64,000 bases of DNA from VBDM01 sp035702665 (GTDB lineage Bacteria > Pseudomonadota > Gammaproteobacteria > Burkholderiales > SG8-39), in NCBI GenBank assembly GCA_035702665.1, contig DASSQD010000018.1, positions 8,072 to 72,071 of the forward strand. The letters run 5' to 3'. Positions 1 to 6,870 of this stretch are shown here, one piece after another. The notes beneath the pieces are model-generated. The model did not search any database. It was not told the origin of the DNA and saw nothing but the letters and a program-made list of their open reading frames with translations. The position numbers and the translations under genes are program-made. Numbering within the stretch: the first letter of the stretch is position 1; every line of letters starts with the position of its first letter.

Positions 1-171
1 GCAAAGCCCAACTACGCCTTCGCGCGACGTCAGAGAGATCTTGCCAAGAAACAGAAACAGGAAGAAAAGCGGCGGCGCAAGGCAGGTGCTCCCGATATCG
101 CTCCCAATGCCGAAGCCACCGATGCGCAGTTCCCGCCGCCGCCTCCGAAGCCCGACACTCCGGCAAGCTGA
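1..171 (+). CDS. Small basic conserved protein, C-terminal part (5' end outside window)
   Basis: The frame is open from the first base to a TGA at 169-171, so 56 residues of the C-terminus are visible. It has a strongly basic, Lys/Gln/Arg-rich helix-like stretch (residues about 9-27) followed by an acidic-to-proline-rich tail containing a run of five prolines. The opening AKPNYAFARRQRDLAKKQKQ resembles a short conserved protein of unknown function seen in betaproteobacteria, which usually begins only one or a few residues upstream, so little may be missing. It is followed on the same strand by two more tiny genes. No function can be assigned. The basic helix could bind nucleic acid, but that is a guess. 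Confidence 0.6.
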   Translation, partial: AKPNYAFARRQRDLAKKQKQEEKRRRKAGAPDIAPNAEATDAQFPPPPPKPDTPAS

Positions 172-212
172 ATCGGCGTAAGCTGGCGCTCCCCCGAAAC
201 AAAGGAACAAAC

Positions 213-296
213 ATGGGCAACCGCGACAGACCGCGCAGGGAACCGAAGAAACCGAAGCAGCCGAAGAAGTCCGGCCCGGAGCACGTGCGTGCCTGA
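213..296 (+). CDS. Tiny Lys/Pro/Arg-rich protein (27 aa)
   Basis: ATG at 213 follows a purine-rich AAAGGAAC ribosome-binding site, and the 27-residue frame ends at TGA 294-296. The product, MGNRDRPRREPKKPKQPKKS and seven further residues, is almost entirely charged or proline. Short proteins of this MGNRDR...KKPK type occur in many proteobacteria, but I know of no assigned function. It overlaps the GTG start of the next gene by 8 bases, which suggests translational coupling. It is too short for routine gene calling, and the support is the RBS plus the family-like sequence. Confidence 0.55.
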   Translation: MGNRDRPRREPKKPKQPKKSGPEHVRA

Positions 297-477
297 AGTC
301 CCGACGCCCTTTTCCTGTCCGCTCTGCGGCGCCAACGCTTCCGAGCCCACTGTGATCACGCGCGGGGACGGGACCCGCAGCGAGGGCTGGCTCAGGTGCG
401 CCAAGTGCCGGCGCTACCAGGTGAGCGTCGCGCCGGCCGAGCCCCACGTGCCCCCGAAAGTGAAGCGTTACCGCTGA
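289..477 (+). CDS. Small zinc-ribbon protein (62 aa)
   Basis: The GTG start at 289 lies inside the end of the preceding tiny gene and the frame stops at 477. Two cysteine pairs, CPLC near residues 10-13 and CAKC near 37-40, are spaced as in a zinc ribbon, with a short hydrophilic strand-like region between them. The tail is basic (KVKRYR). No catalytic domain is present. A treble-clef or ribbon of this size usually binds nucleic acid or a partner protein, but nothing nearby identifies it. The function is unknown. Confidence 0.55.
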   Translation: MPEVPTPFSCPLCGANASEPTVITRGDGTRSEGWLRCAKCRRYQVSVAPAEPHVPPKVKRYR

Positions 478-521
478 GGCGATGAACGGGGCGGCAAACC
501 CACAAACTCGATCGGAACCCG

Positions 522-1481
522 ATGCCGACGCGACGCGGCCTCCTGATCGGAGCGCCGTCCGCAGGAGGCGCGATGCGCATGCGAACGAGCCTCGCCAAAG
601 CGGCCCAGCCCGCGACGGAGGTGAATTTCGAAGTTCCCGCCGGCGCCTGCGATTGCCACACGCACATCCACGGCGATCCCGAGACGTTTCCCTATTTTTC
701 CGGGCGCGCCTACACGCCCGAGATGGCGCTGCCGGAGGAAATGGCGGCGCTGCACCAAACGCTTCACATCCAGCGCGTGGTGATCGTGACGCCGAGCGTC
801 TACGGCAGCGACAACTCCGCGACGCTTTACGGCATGAAGGCGCGGGGCAAGGACGCGCGGGGCGTCGCGGTCATCGACGACCAGACGCCCGAGTCCGCGC
901 TCGACGCCATGCACGAGGCCGGCATCCGCGGCGTCCGCCTGAACCTCGCTACCGGCGGCGGCAACGACCCGTCGGTCGGCCGCAAGCGCTTCCGGGCTGC
1001 TGTGGAACGCGTGCGGATGCGGAACTGGCACGTGCAGATGTATGCCAACCTCGCGGTGATCTCCTCGATCAAGGACCTCGTACTCGCTTCGCCCGTCCCT
1101 GCGGTGTTCGACCATTTCGGCGGAGCGCAGGCCGCGATCGGGGCCGAACAACCCGGCTTCTCGGACCTCGTCGAGCTCGTGCGCTCGGGCAAGGCCTACG
1201 TGAAGATCTCGGGCGCCTACCGCGCATCCCATTTGGCGCCGGATTATCCCGATGCCGCGCCGCTCGCCAGGGCGCTCATCGCCGCGAACGCCGACCGCAT
1301 CGTCTGGGGCACCGACTGGCCGCACCCGAACTCCTCCTCCGGCAATCCCGCTACGCAGGTGACGCCGCTCTTGAGAATCGACGACGGACGGCTCCTCAAC
1401 CAGCTCCCGGTGTGGGCGCCCGACGCCGTGATACGCAAGAAAATCCTGGTCGACAACCCGGCCCGGCTGTACGGCTTCTGA
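522..1481 (+). CDS. Amidohydrolase family 2 protein, possible Tat-type N-terminus
   Basis: This 319-residue protein belongs to the metal-dependent TIM-barrel hydrolases related to 2-pyrone-4,6-dicarboxylate lactonase (LigI). The first-strand metal motif HTHIH is at residues 46-50, a second-strand FDHFGG occurs near 196, and the late catalytic GTDWPHP is near 263. The substrate is probably a lactone or cyclic acid, but the family is too broad to say which. The N-terminus begins with TRRGLLIG, like a twin-arginine signal, although the following segment is short and broken by Arg-Met-Arg. An alternative start at ATG 573 has an AGGAGG box just upstream and would remove the Tat-like part. It stands next to a pilin-like gene and a beta-hydroxyacid dehydrogenase, with no obvious operon logic. 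Confidence 0.8.
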   Translation: MPTRRGLLIGAPSAGGAMRMRTSLAKAAQPATEVNFEVPAGACDCHTHIHGDPETFPYFSGRAYTPEMALPEEMAALHQTLHIQRVVIVTPSVYGSDNSATLYGMKARGKDARGVAVIDDQTPESALDAMHEAGIRGVRLNLATGGGNDPSVGRKRFRAAVERVRMRNWHVQMYANLAVISSIKDLVLASPVPAVFDHFGGAQAAIGAEQPGFSDLVELVRSGKAYVKISGAYRASHLAPDYPDAAPLARALIAANADRIVWGTDWPHPNSSSGNPATQVTPLLRIDDGRLLNQLPVWAPDAVIRKKILVDNPARLYGF

Positions 1482-1495
1482 TCGGCGGGACCGAC

Positions 1496-1972
1496 TTGCG
1501 TAGCCGCGGCTTCACGCTGCTCGAATTGATGGTCGTCGTCGGCATCGTCGCCATCCTGGCCCTGCTCGCGGTCCCCACGTACCAGGACAAGTTCATCCGC
1601 GACCAGATCGCGGAGGCCCTGCCTCTCGCCGACATCGCCAAGGCGCCCGTCGCGATGTCCTGGGCCCTGCTGCAGAACTTTCCCGCCGACAACGCCGCCG
1701 CCGGCTTGCCGGTCGCGGACAAGATCGTCAACAACTACATCAGCTCGGTCGCCGTCGAGGGCGGCGCGATCCACATCACCTTCGGCAACCGCGCGAACCG
1801 CGCCATCGCCGGCAAGATCCTCACGCTTCGCCCGGCCGTGGTGACCGATGCGCCCATCGTGCCCGTGACCTGGGTCTGCGGCTTCGCCACGGCGCCCGAC
1901 AAGATGACGGTCAAGGGCGAGAACAGGACCAATCTTCCTCCGGGCTGGCTGCCGATCAATTGCCGGGCGTAG
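1496..1972 (+). CDS. Type IV pilin-like protein
   Basis: Starting at TTG 1496 the product is 158 residues and opens with a very short leader, MRSRG, then FTLLELMVVV, the classical prepilin peptidase site. Cleavage falls between Gly5 and Phe6, and Glu lies at mature position 5. The hydrophobic assembly helix runs to about residue 28. Two cysteines near the C-terminus (WVCGF and INC) fit the disulfide loop of type IVa pilins. It should be processed by PilD and assembled at the inner membrane. The TTG start and the absence of other pilus genes are unusual. It begins 14 bases after the amidohydrolase stop, so it may be co-transcribed. It could be a minor pilin or pseudopilin. Confidence 0.75.
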   Translation: MRSRGFTLLELMVVVGIVAILALLAVPTYQDKFIRDQIAEALPLADIAKAPVAMSWALLQNFPADNAAAGLPVADKIVNNYISSVAVEGGAIHITFGNRANRAIAGKILTLRPAVVTDAPIVPVTWVCGFATAPDKMTVKGENRTNLPPGWLPINCRA

Positions 1973-2001
1973 ATAGAATGGCGGGCAAGGAGAATGCGAA
2001 A

Positions 2002-2904
2002 ATGACGCAGCAGACCGTCGGAATGATCGGGCTCGGGATCATGGGCTCGGCGATGTCGTACAACCTCATGCGCGCCGGAGTCCGGGTCGTCGGCTACGAC
2101 GTCGCGCCGCGCGCTCGCGCCGGGCACAAACGCGCCGGCGGCGTCGCGGCGATGAGCCCGCGCGATGTCGCAAGGCGCGCCGGCATCATCATCACTTCGC
2201 TTCCTTCGGCATCTGCTCTGACCGACGTCGCCGCCGAGCTCGCGAAATCGGCCAGGCGCGGCACCGTGGTCGTGGAAACCAGCACCCTGCCGATCGACGT
2301 GAAGGCCGCGGCGCGCGAGACGCTCGCGAAGCGCGGCGTCATCCTGCTCGATTGTCCCCTCAGCGGCACCGGCGCGCAGGCCCGCGCCAAGGACCTGCTC
2401 ATCTACGTGAGCGGCGAGCGCGCGGCCTACGAGAAGATCGCGCCGGTGCTGCCGGCCTTCACCAGCGCGAACTACTACGTCGGCCCCTTCGGCGCCGGCT
2501 CGAAGATGAAATTCGTCGCCAACCTGCTCGTCGCCGTCCACAACGTCGCCGCGGCCGAAGCCATGGTGCTCGGCATGAAAGCCGGGCTCGATCCGGCGAT
2601 GATCCTGAAGGTCGTCGCCGGCGGCGCGGGCGGCTCGCGCATGTTCCAGGTGCGCGGGCCGATGATGGTGAAGGGCGACTACTCGGAAGCCACGATGAAG
2701 AACGAAGTGTGGCAGAAGGACATGACCATCATCGGCGACTTCGCACGCAGCCTCGACTGCCCGACGCCGCTGTTCGCGGCGAGCGCGCCTATCTACAACG
2801 CCGCGATGGCGATGGGCCTGGGAAAGCAGGACACCGGCGCCGTGTGCAAGGTGCTGGAAGAAATGGCGGGACGGCCCCGCCGGCGGGCGAGCGGGCGACG
2901 CTAG
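2002..2904 (+). CDS. NAD(P)-dependent beta-hydroxyacid dehydrogenase (3-hydroxyisobutyrate dehydrogenase family)
   Basis: The 300-residue protein has the N-terminal Rossmann motif GLGIMG (residues 10-15), the substrate-loop DCPLSGTG near 117-124, and the family lysine motif GPFGAGSKMKFVAN with catalytic Lys170. The C-terminal half is the all-helical domain of this family. It should oxidise a beta-hydroxyacid or reduce a semialdehyde such as tartronate semialdehyde in the cytoplasm; the substrate is not determinable. I chose ATG 2002 because AAGGAG lies ten bases upstream. The longest frame starts at 1960 inside the pilin gene. The stop is one base before the SRPBCC gene start, so the two are likely co-translated. 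Confidence 0.85.
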   Translation: MTQQTVGMIGLGIMGSAMSYNLMRAGVRVVGYDVAPRARAGHKRAGGVAAMSPRDVARRAGIIITSLPSASALTDVAAELAKSARRGTVVVETSTLPIDVKAAARETLAKRGVILLDCPLSGTGAQARAKDLLIYVSGERAAYEKIAPVLPAFTSANYYVGPFGAGSKMKFVANLLVAVHNVAAAEAMVLGMKAGLDPAMILKVVAGGAGGSRMFQVRGPMMVKGDYSEATMKNEVWQKDMTIIGDFARSLDCPTPLFAASAPIYNAAMAMGLGKQDTGAVCKVLEEMAGRPRRRASGRR

Positions 2905-2905
2905 C

Positions 2906-3442
2906 ATGAAAGGAAAGCTCCGCATCGTGTCGGTCGCAGCGGCGGTGGTCGCCGCCGCTGCAGCTTTGCTCGTATTCGCCCCGCCGCTGCAGCCCGACAC
3001 GCGCATTGTCAACGAGATCGCCATCGCGCGACCGCCGCAGCAGGTCTACGACTACGTCACCACGCCGGCGAATTGGCCGCGCTGGCATCCCTCGTCGCTT
3101 GCGGTGCGCGGCGCGACCGACCACTCCCTCGCGCTCGGCGAAAGTGTGGTCGAGGATTTCCTCGTCGCGGGTAGACGCGGCACGGTGACCTGGACGGTGG
3201 TGGCGCGCGAGCCGCCGATGCGCTGGTCGATCGAGGGCAAGAACATCGGCTCCCGCGGCGGCGGCACGGTAACCTACACGCTGCGTCCCGACGGCGCCGG
3301 CACGCGCTTCGAGCGTGTGCTTACTTATCGCATGCCCAATCTGCTCGCGGCGATACTCGATCACTTCGGCGTCCGCGAACGCGTCGCTGCGGAATCGGCC
3401 GAGGCGGTGGCGCGGCTCAAGGCGGCGCTGGAAAAGAGCTGA
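2906..3442 (+). CDS. SRPBCC (polyketide cyclase/START-like) protein with N-terminal membrane anchor
   Basis: The 178-residue product begins with MKGKLR and a hydrophobic segment (about residues 8-26), which is a signal anchor or signal peptide. An SRPBCC ligand-binding fold follows, recognisable from VYDYVTTPANWPRWHPSS and the repeated beta-strand pattern ending in a long C-terminal helix. Such domains bind hydrophobic ligands and occur in cyclases, lipid carriers and stress proteins. The start follows the dehydrogenase stop by one base, suggesting a two-gene unit. No catalytic residue can be named, and the ligand is unknown. Confidence 0.75.
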   Translation: MKGKLRIVSVAAAVVAAAAALLVFAPPLQPDTRIVNEIAIARPPQQVYDYVTTPANWPRWHPSSLAVRGATDHSLALGESVVEDFLVAGRRGTVTWTVVAREPPMRWSIEGKNIGSRGGGTVTYTLRPDGAGTRFERVLTYRMPNLLAAILDHFGVRERVAAESAEAVARLKAALEKS

Positions 3443-3469
3443 GGAGATCCTCGCTGCGCCCGGGATGAC

Positions 3470-3484
3470 GGGCGCCGGGCGCCC
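3470..3484. terminator. GC-rich hairpin between convergent genes
   Basis: GGGCGC-CGG-GCGCCC forms a perfect 6-bp stem with a 3-base loop, between the stop of the SRPBCC gene (3442) and the stop of the tctC gene (3493). There is no U-tract on either strand, so intrinsic termination is uncertain. It could be an RNA-stabilising or Rho-associated hairpin serving both transcripts. Confidence 0.3.
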
Positions 3485-3492
3485 TGCGCCCC

Positions 3493-4455
3493 TCACTCGG
3501 CCTTGATGCCGACGTCCTTGATGAGCTTGCCGTACTTGACCGTCTCGGACTTGATGAAGGCGACGAATTCCTCGGGCGTGTCGTGCACGGCGTCCACGCC
3601 CAGGTCGGCGAACTTCCTCTTTACGTCCGGATCCTGCAGCGCCTTGACCAGGTCCCCGTGGAACTGGTCGAGGATGGCCTTCGGCACTCCGGTCGGCATG
3701 AACACCCCCCACCAGCTGATCGCGACCAGCCCCGGCAACGTTTCCGCGCACGGCGGCAGGTTGGGGACGAGCGGGCTGCGCTGCGGGCTCGTCACGCACA
3801 AGGGCCGGACCTTCTCGGCCTTGATGAACTGCATCGAGGGCAGCGAATCGGCGAAGATGAACTGAAGGTGGCCGCCGACGACATCCTGGACCGCCAGGAT
3901 CCCGCCCTTGTAGGGCACCTCGACCGCCTGCACGCCCGCGAGAATCTTCAGCATCTCCCCGGCAAGTTGCGAGACGCTGCCCGGGCCGCTCGAGCCGTAG
4001 TTGAGCTTCCCGGAGTTGGTTTTCGCCAGATCGATCAGCTCGCGGAACGATTTCGCGGGGACGCCCGGGTTCACGATGAGGACGTTGGGGCCGGTGGCGA
4101 TGAGGGAGATCGCGACGAAATCGCGCTCGACGTCGTAGGGCACCTTGGTCATGAGGGGATTCACCGCGGCGGGGCCGATGTTGCCTATGACGAAGTTGTA
4201 GCCGTCGGCGGGCTGCTTCGACGCGTACTCCATGCCGATCGAGCCCGCCGCACCCGGCTTGCTCTCCACGATCACCGGCTGTCCCCAGATCTCCGACAGC
4301 TTCTGTCCGAAAACCCGCGCCATGAGGTCCGAGCTGCCCCCGGGCGGATAGGTGACGATGAGCCGCACCGGCTTGGCGGGATAGGCTTGAGCGAGCACAC
4401 CGCCCGCATGCAACGCCGCGGTGAAGCCGAGAACGACGACGAACAACCGATGCAT
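3493..4455 (-). CDS. Bug/TctC-family tripartite tricarboxylate transporter substrate-binding protein
   Basis: This is a 320-residue periplasmic solute-binding protein with a signal peptide ending at GVLAQA near residue 23. It has the family pattern AYPAKPVRLIVTYPPGGSSD (residues about 24-43), a W-G-Q-P-V-I-V-E motif, and a central VEVPYKGG ligand loop. Family members capture carboxylates or other small organic molecules for TctA/TctB-type transporters. No TctA or TctB lies beside it, so it is an orphan receptor. I chose ATG 4455 because GAGGAGGAAAGCCC lies just upstream and it gives a complete signal peptide. It diverges from the LVIVD gene across 103 bases. Confidence 0.92.
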   Translation of the reverse strand: MHRLFVVVLGFTAALHAGGVLAQAYPAKPVRLIVTYPPGGSSDLMARVFGQKLSEIWGQPVIVESKPGAAGSIGMEYASKQPADGYNFVIGNIGPAAVNPLMTKVPYDVERDFVAISLIATGPNVLIVNPGVPAKSFRELIDLAKTNSGKLNYGSSGPGSVSQLAGEMLKILAGVQAVEVPYKGGILAVQDVVGGHLQFIFADSLPSMQFIKAEKVRPLCVTSPQRSPLVPNLPPCAETLPGLVAISWWGVFMPTGVPKAILDQFHGDLVKALQDPDVKRKFADLGVDAVHDTPEEFVAFIKSETVKYGKLIKDVGIKAE

Positions 4456-4558
4456 GGGCTTTCCTCCTCGAACAGTCGCTTTTCTAAAAAGTGTACCTGA
4501 GGCGTTAGTATTACACCTTCGCAGCTCGGTTCTTCCTTTTCCACCCACAGGACCCACG
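4456..4558. promoter_or_regulatory. Divergent intergenic region between tctC and LVIVD operon
   Basis: These 103 bases separate two divergent transcription units and must hold both promoters. An inverted repeat GTGTA-N16-TACAC (4491-4495 and 4512-4516) brackets the AT-richer centre and could be an operator. A TAGTATTA-like stretch inside it resembles a -10 element. No regulator gene is adjacent. The repeat arms are only 5 bases and may be chance. Confidence 0.35.
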
Positions 4559-5806
4559 ATGGCATCGACGCTTTCCGGAATAGGCGCCCGCCCCGACCAG
4601 GCGCTCTCCCTCAACATGAAGCTCCTGTCGCACCACGAGCTCGCGGGTTTCGGCGGCATCGGCGAGGGCATGGGCATGCAGCTCGCGAAAGACGGCCGGA
4701 GGATCCTGTGGATGGCGCACGAGTCCGCGCCGAAGAACTTCACCGCAGTCGACGTCACCGATCCCAGGAACCCGAAGATGGTGGTGCAGACCGAGCTGCC
4801 GCACGCGAAAGTGCGCTCGAACTCGCTCGACGTCGTCGGCGACGTCATGGCGGTCGCGTACCAGACGAGCGCGGTGAACATGAAGCCTGCGGGCTTCGAC
4901 CTCTTCGACATCAGCAAACCGGACGCCCCGAAGCTCGTCTCGCACTTCGACGCCTCCGGTCCGCACTCGCGCGGCGTGCACGCGGTGTGGTTCGTCGATG
5001 GCGAGTACATCCACATGGCCTCGGGCGCGGCGGATTTCCAGCCGACGCATCCGTCGGACGACCAGTTCTACCGCATCATCGACGTGCGCAAGCCCTCCAA
5101 GCCCGAGGAAGTCGGCCGCTGGTGGCTGCCGGGCACGCGCGTCGGCGATTCCGTGCCGCCCTTGAAGCGCCATCCGAAATTCGACTCGGGCTATCGCGCG
5201 CACAACACCAACGTCTTCCCGCAGCGGCCCGACCGCGCCTACATCGGCTACATCTCGGGCGGCGCCGTGATCCTCGACATCGCCGACAAGGCGCACCCAA
5301 AGCTCGTCTCGCGCTGGCACTATTCTCCGCCCTACACCGGCTTCACCCACACGGTGCTGCCGTTGTTCGGGCCCGAGCTCCTCATCGTCAGCGACGAGTG
5401 CACCTACACCGACGGGAAGGACTGGCCGAAGCTCGTGTGGGTGGTCGACGCGCGCATGGAGACGAACCTCGTTCCGATCAGCACCTGCCCCTTGCCGCCC
5501 GTCCAGACCTTCGCCGGCAACGGCGGGCGCTTCGGCGCGCACAACCTGCACGAGAATCTGCCGGTGCCCGGCTCGTGGCGCTCCGAGAGCATCATCGTTG
5601 GCACCTTCTTCGGCGGCGGCGTACGCGCCTTCGACGTGAGCAATCCCTACCGGCCCGAGGAGATCGCCTACTACGTGCCGCCCGCGCCCAAGCTCTCCAA
5701 GGCCGGCTCTATCCAGCTGAACGACGTCTACGTCGACGACCGCGGGCTCGTGTTCACCGTCGACCGCTTCGCCGGCGGCCTTTACGTTCTCGAAATGAAC
5801 GTTTGA
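4559..5806 (+). CDS. LVIVD-repeat (beta-propeller-like) protein
   Basis: The 415-residue protein contains repeated units of the type A-V-D-V-T-D-P-R-N-P-K-M-V, F-D-I-S-K-P-D-A-P-K-L-V and F-D-V-S-N-P-Y-R-P-E-E, the LVIVD pattern that builds a beta-propeller. No signal peptide is visible, so it is probably cytoplasmic. It is rich in His and Trp, which would suit ligand or metal binding. LVIVD proteins lack a generally assigned activity. It heads a tight + strand operon (GTPase, FAD monooxygenase, ThDP enzyme, TctC). The start at ATG 4559 is preceded by CACAGGA. A related truncated protein lies at the right edge of the window (63419-64000). Confidence 0.8.
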   Translation: MASTLSGIGARPDQALSLNMKLLSHHELAGFGGIGEGMGMQLAKDGRRILWMAHESAPKNFTAVDVTDPRNPKMVVQTELPHAKVRSNSLDVVGDVMAVAYQTSAVNMKPAGFDLFDISKPDAPKLVSHFDASGPHSRGVHAVWFVDGEYIHMASGAADFQPTHPSDDQFYRIIDVRKPSKPEEVGRWWLPGTRVGDSVPPLKRHPKFDSGYRAHNTNVFPQRPDRAYIGYISGGAVILDIADKAHPKLVSRWHYSPPYTGFTHTVLPLFGPELLIVSDECTYTDGKDWPKLVWVVDARMETNLVPISTCPLPPVQTFAGNGGRFGAHNLHENLPVPGSWRSESIIVGTFFGGGVRAFDVSNPYRPEEIAYYVPPAPKLSKAGSIQLNDVYVDDRGLVFTVDRFAGGLYVLEMNV

Positions 5807-6864
5807 TGGCGGCACCAGGGCGCGACGTCCTCGCGGGCAAGCTGCCGGTCACCCTGATCACCGGCTTTCTCGGCAGCGGAAAGACGACGCTCCTGAAGCG
5901 CCTGCTGCGCGACCCCGCGATGAACCGCGCGGCGGTCATCATCAACGAGTTCGGGGAGGTCGGGATCGACCACGAGCTGGTCGCGTCCTCGTCCGAATCG
6001 ATGACCCTGCTCTCGAACGGCTGCCTGTGCTGCTCGGTGCGCACCGACCTGCAGGAGACGATGCGCGAGCTATTCATCAAGCGGCGCGCCGGAGAGGTGA
6101 TCGATTTCGACCGCGTGTTCGTCGAGACCACTGGCCTGGCCGACCCGGTCCCGGTGCTGCACACGCTGCAGACCGACGGCATGCTCGGTGCGCAGTACCG
6201 CCTGGATTGCGTGGTAACGCTGGTCGACGCGGTCAACGGCGAGCGCAACCTCGATGATGCGCCCGAGGCGGCGAAGCAGGCCGCCGTAGCCGACCGCATC
6301 GTCATCACGAAGAGCGACATCGCGCCGCCATCGGCTGTGACCTCGCTCGAGGCGCGGCTGGCGCGGACGAACCCTTACGCCGCGCGGACGATCGCGGTCA
6401 ACGGCGAGGTGGATGTCGCGTTCCTGCGCGACGTCGGGCCCAGGAGCACCCGCTCGGCGAAGGACCTGGACAGCTGGCTCTCCCCCGCGGGCGAATCCCG
6501 CCCGGAGGGCGCCTACCTGGGCGAGCGCGTTCGCGCCGGCGCACACGACGCTTCCATCCGTTCCTTCTGCCTCTGGTTCGACAAGCCTTTCACCTGGGAC
6601 AGCTTCGCGGCCGCGGTGCAGGTACTTACGTCGCTGCGCGGCAGCGATCTCCTGCGCGTCAAGGGGCTCGTCAACGTCGCGGGCGAAGCCGGACCGGTCG
6701 TCGTGCAGGGCGCCCAGCACGTGTTCCATCCGCCGGTCACGCTCGAGGCCTGGCCGAGCGACGACCGGCGCTCGCGCATCGTGTTCATCACCCGGAATCT
6801 CGAGCGCGAGTCGGTCGAGCCGCTCTTCGCCGCCGTGGGAACGCTCGCCGCGCCGTTCGCCTGA
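5806..6864 (+). CDS. COG0523 (CobW/UreG-like) GTPase, putative metallochaperone
   Basis: The 352-residue protein carries the P-loop GFLGSGKTT (residues 20-28), the metal-binding GCLCCS motif (Cys73, Cys75, Cys76), ETTGLADP as Walker B, and ITKSD for guanine recognition. A CobW C-terminal domain starts near residue 240. Family members couple GTP hydrolysis to delivery of zinc, cobalt, iron or other metal to target enzymes. Its ATG shares one base with the TGA of the LVIVD gene (TGATG), so translation is coupled. The neighbouring operon enzymes use FAD and ThDP, the latter with Mg2+, so the metal client is not evident; the LVIVD protein is one candidate by inference. Confidence 0.9.
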   Translation: MAAPGRDVLAGKLPVTLITGFLGSGKTTLLKRLLRDPAMNRAAVIINEFGEVGIDHELVASSSESMTLLSNGCLCCSVRTDLQETMRELFIKRRAGEVIDFDRVFVETTGLADPVPVLHTLQTDGMLGAQYRLDCVVTLVDAVNGERNLDDAPEAAKQAAVADRIVITKSDIAPPSAVTSLEARLARTNPYAARTIAVNGEVDVAFLRDVGPRSTRSAKDLDSWLSPAGESRPEGAYLGERVRAGAHDASIRSFCLWFDKPFTWDSFAAAVQVLTSLRGSDLLRVKGLVNVAGEAGPVVVQGAQHVFHPPVTLEAWPSDDRRSRIVFITRNLERESVEPLFAAVGTLAAPFA

Positions 6865-6870
6865 GGCGCA

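Noticed and set aside
468..1325. 285-codon minus-strand frame opposite the amidohydrolase
   Set aside because: His/Arg/Asp-rich antisense translation without any recognisable domain, while the + strand frame has clear catalytic motifs.
4491..4516. GTGTA-N16-TACAC as a firm operator
   Set aside because: The arms are only five bases long and could occur by chance. It is kept only as a note in the intergenic feature.
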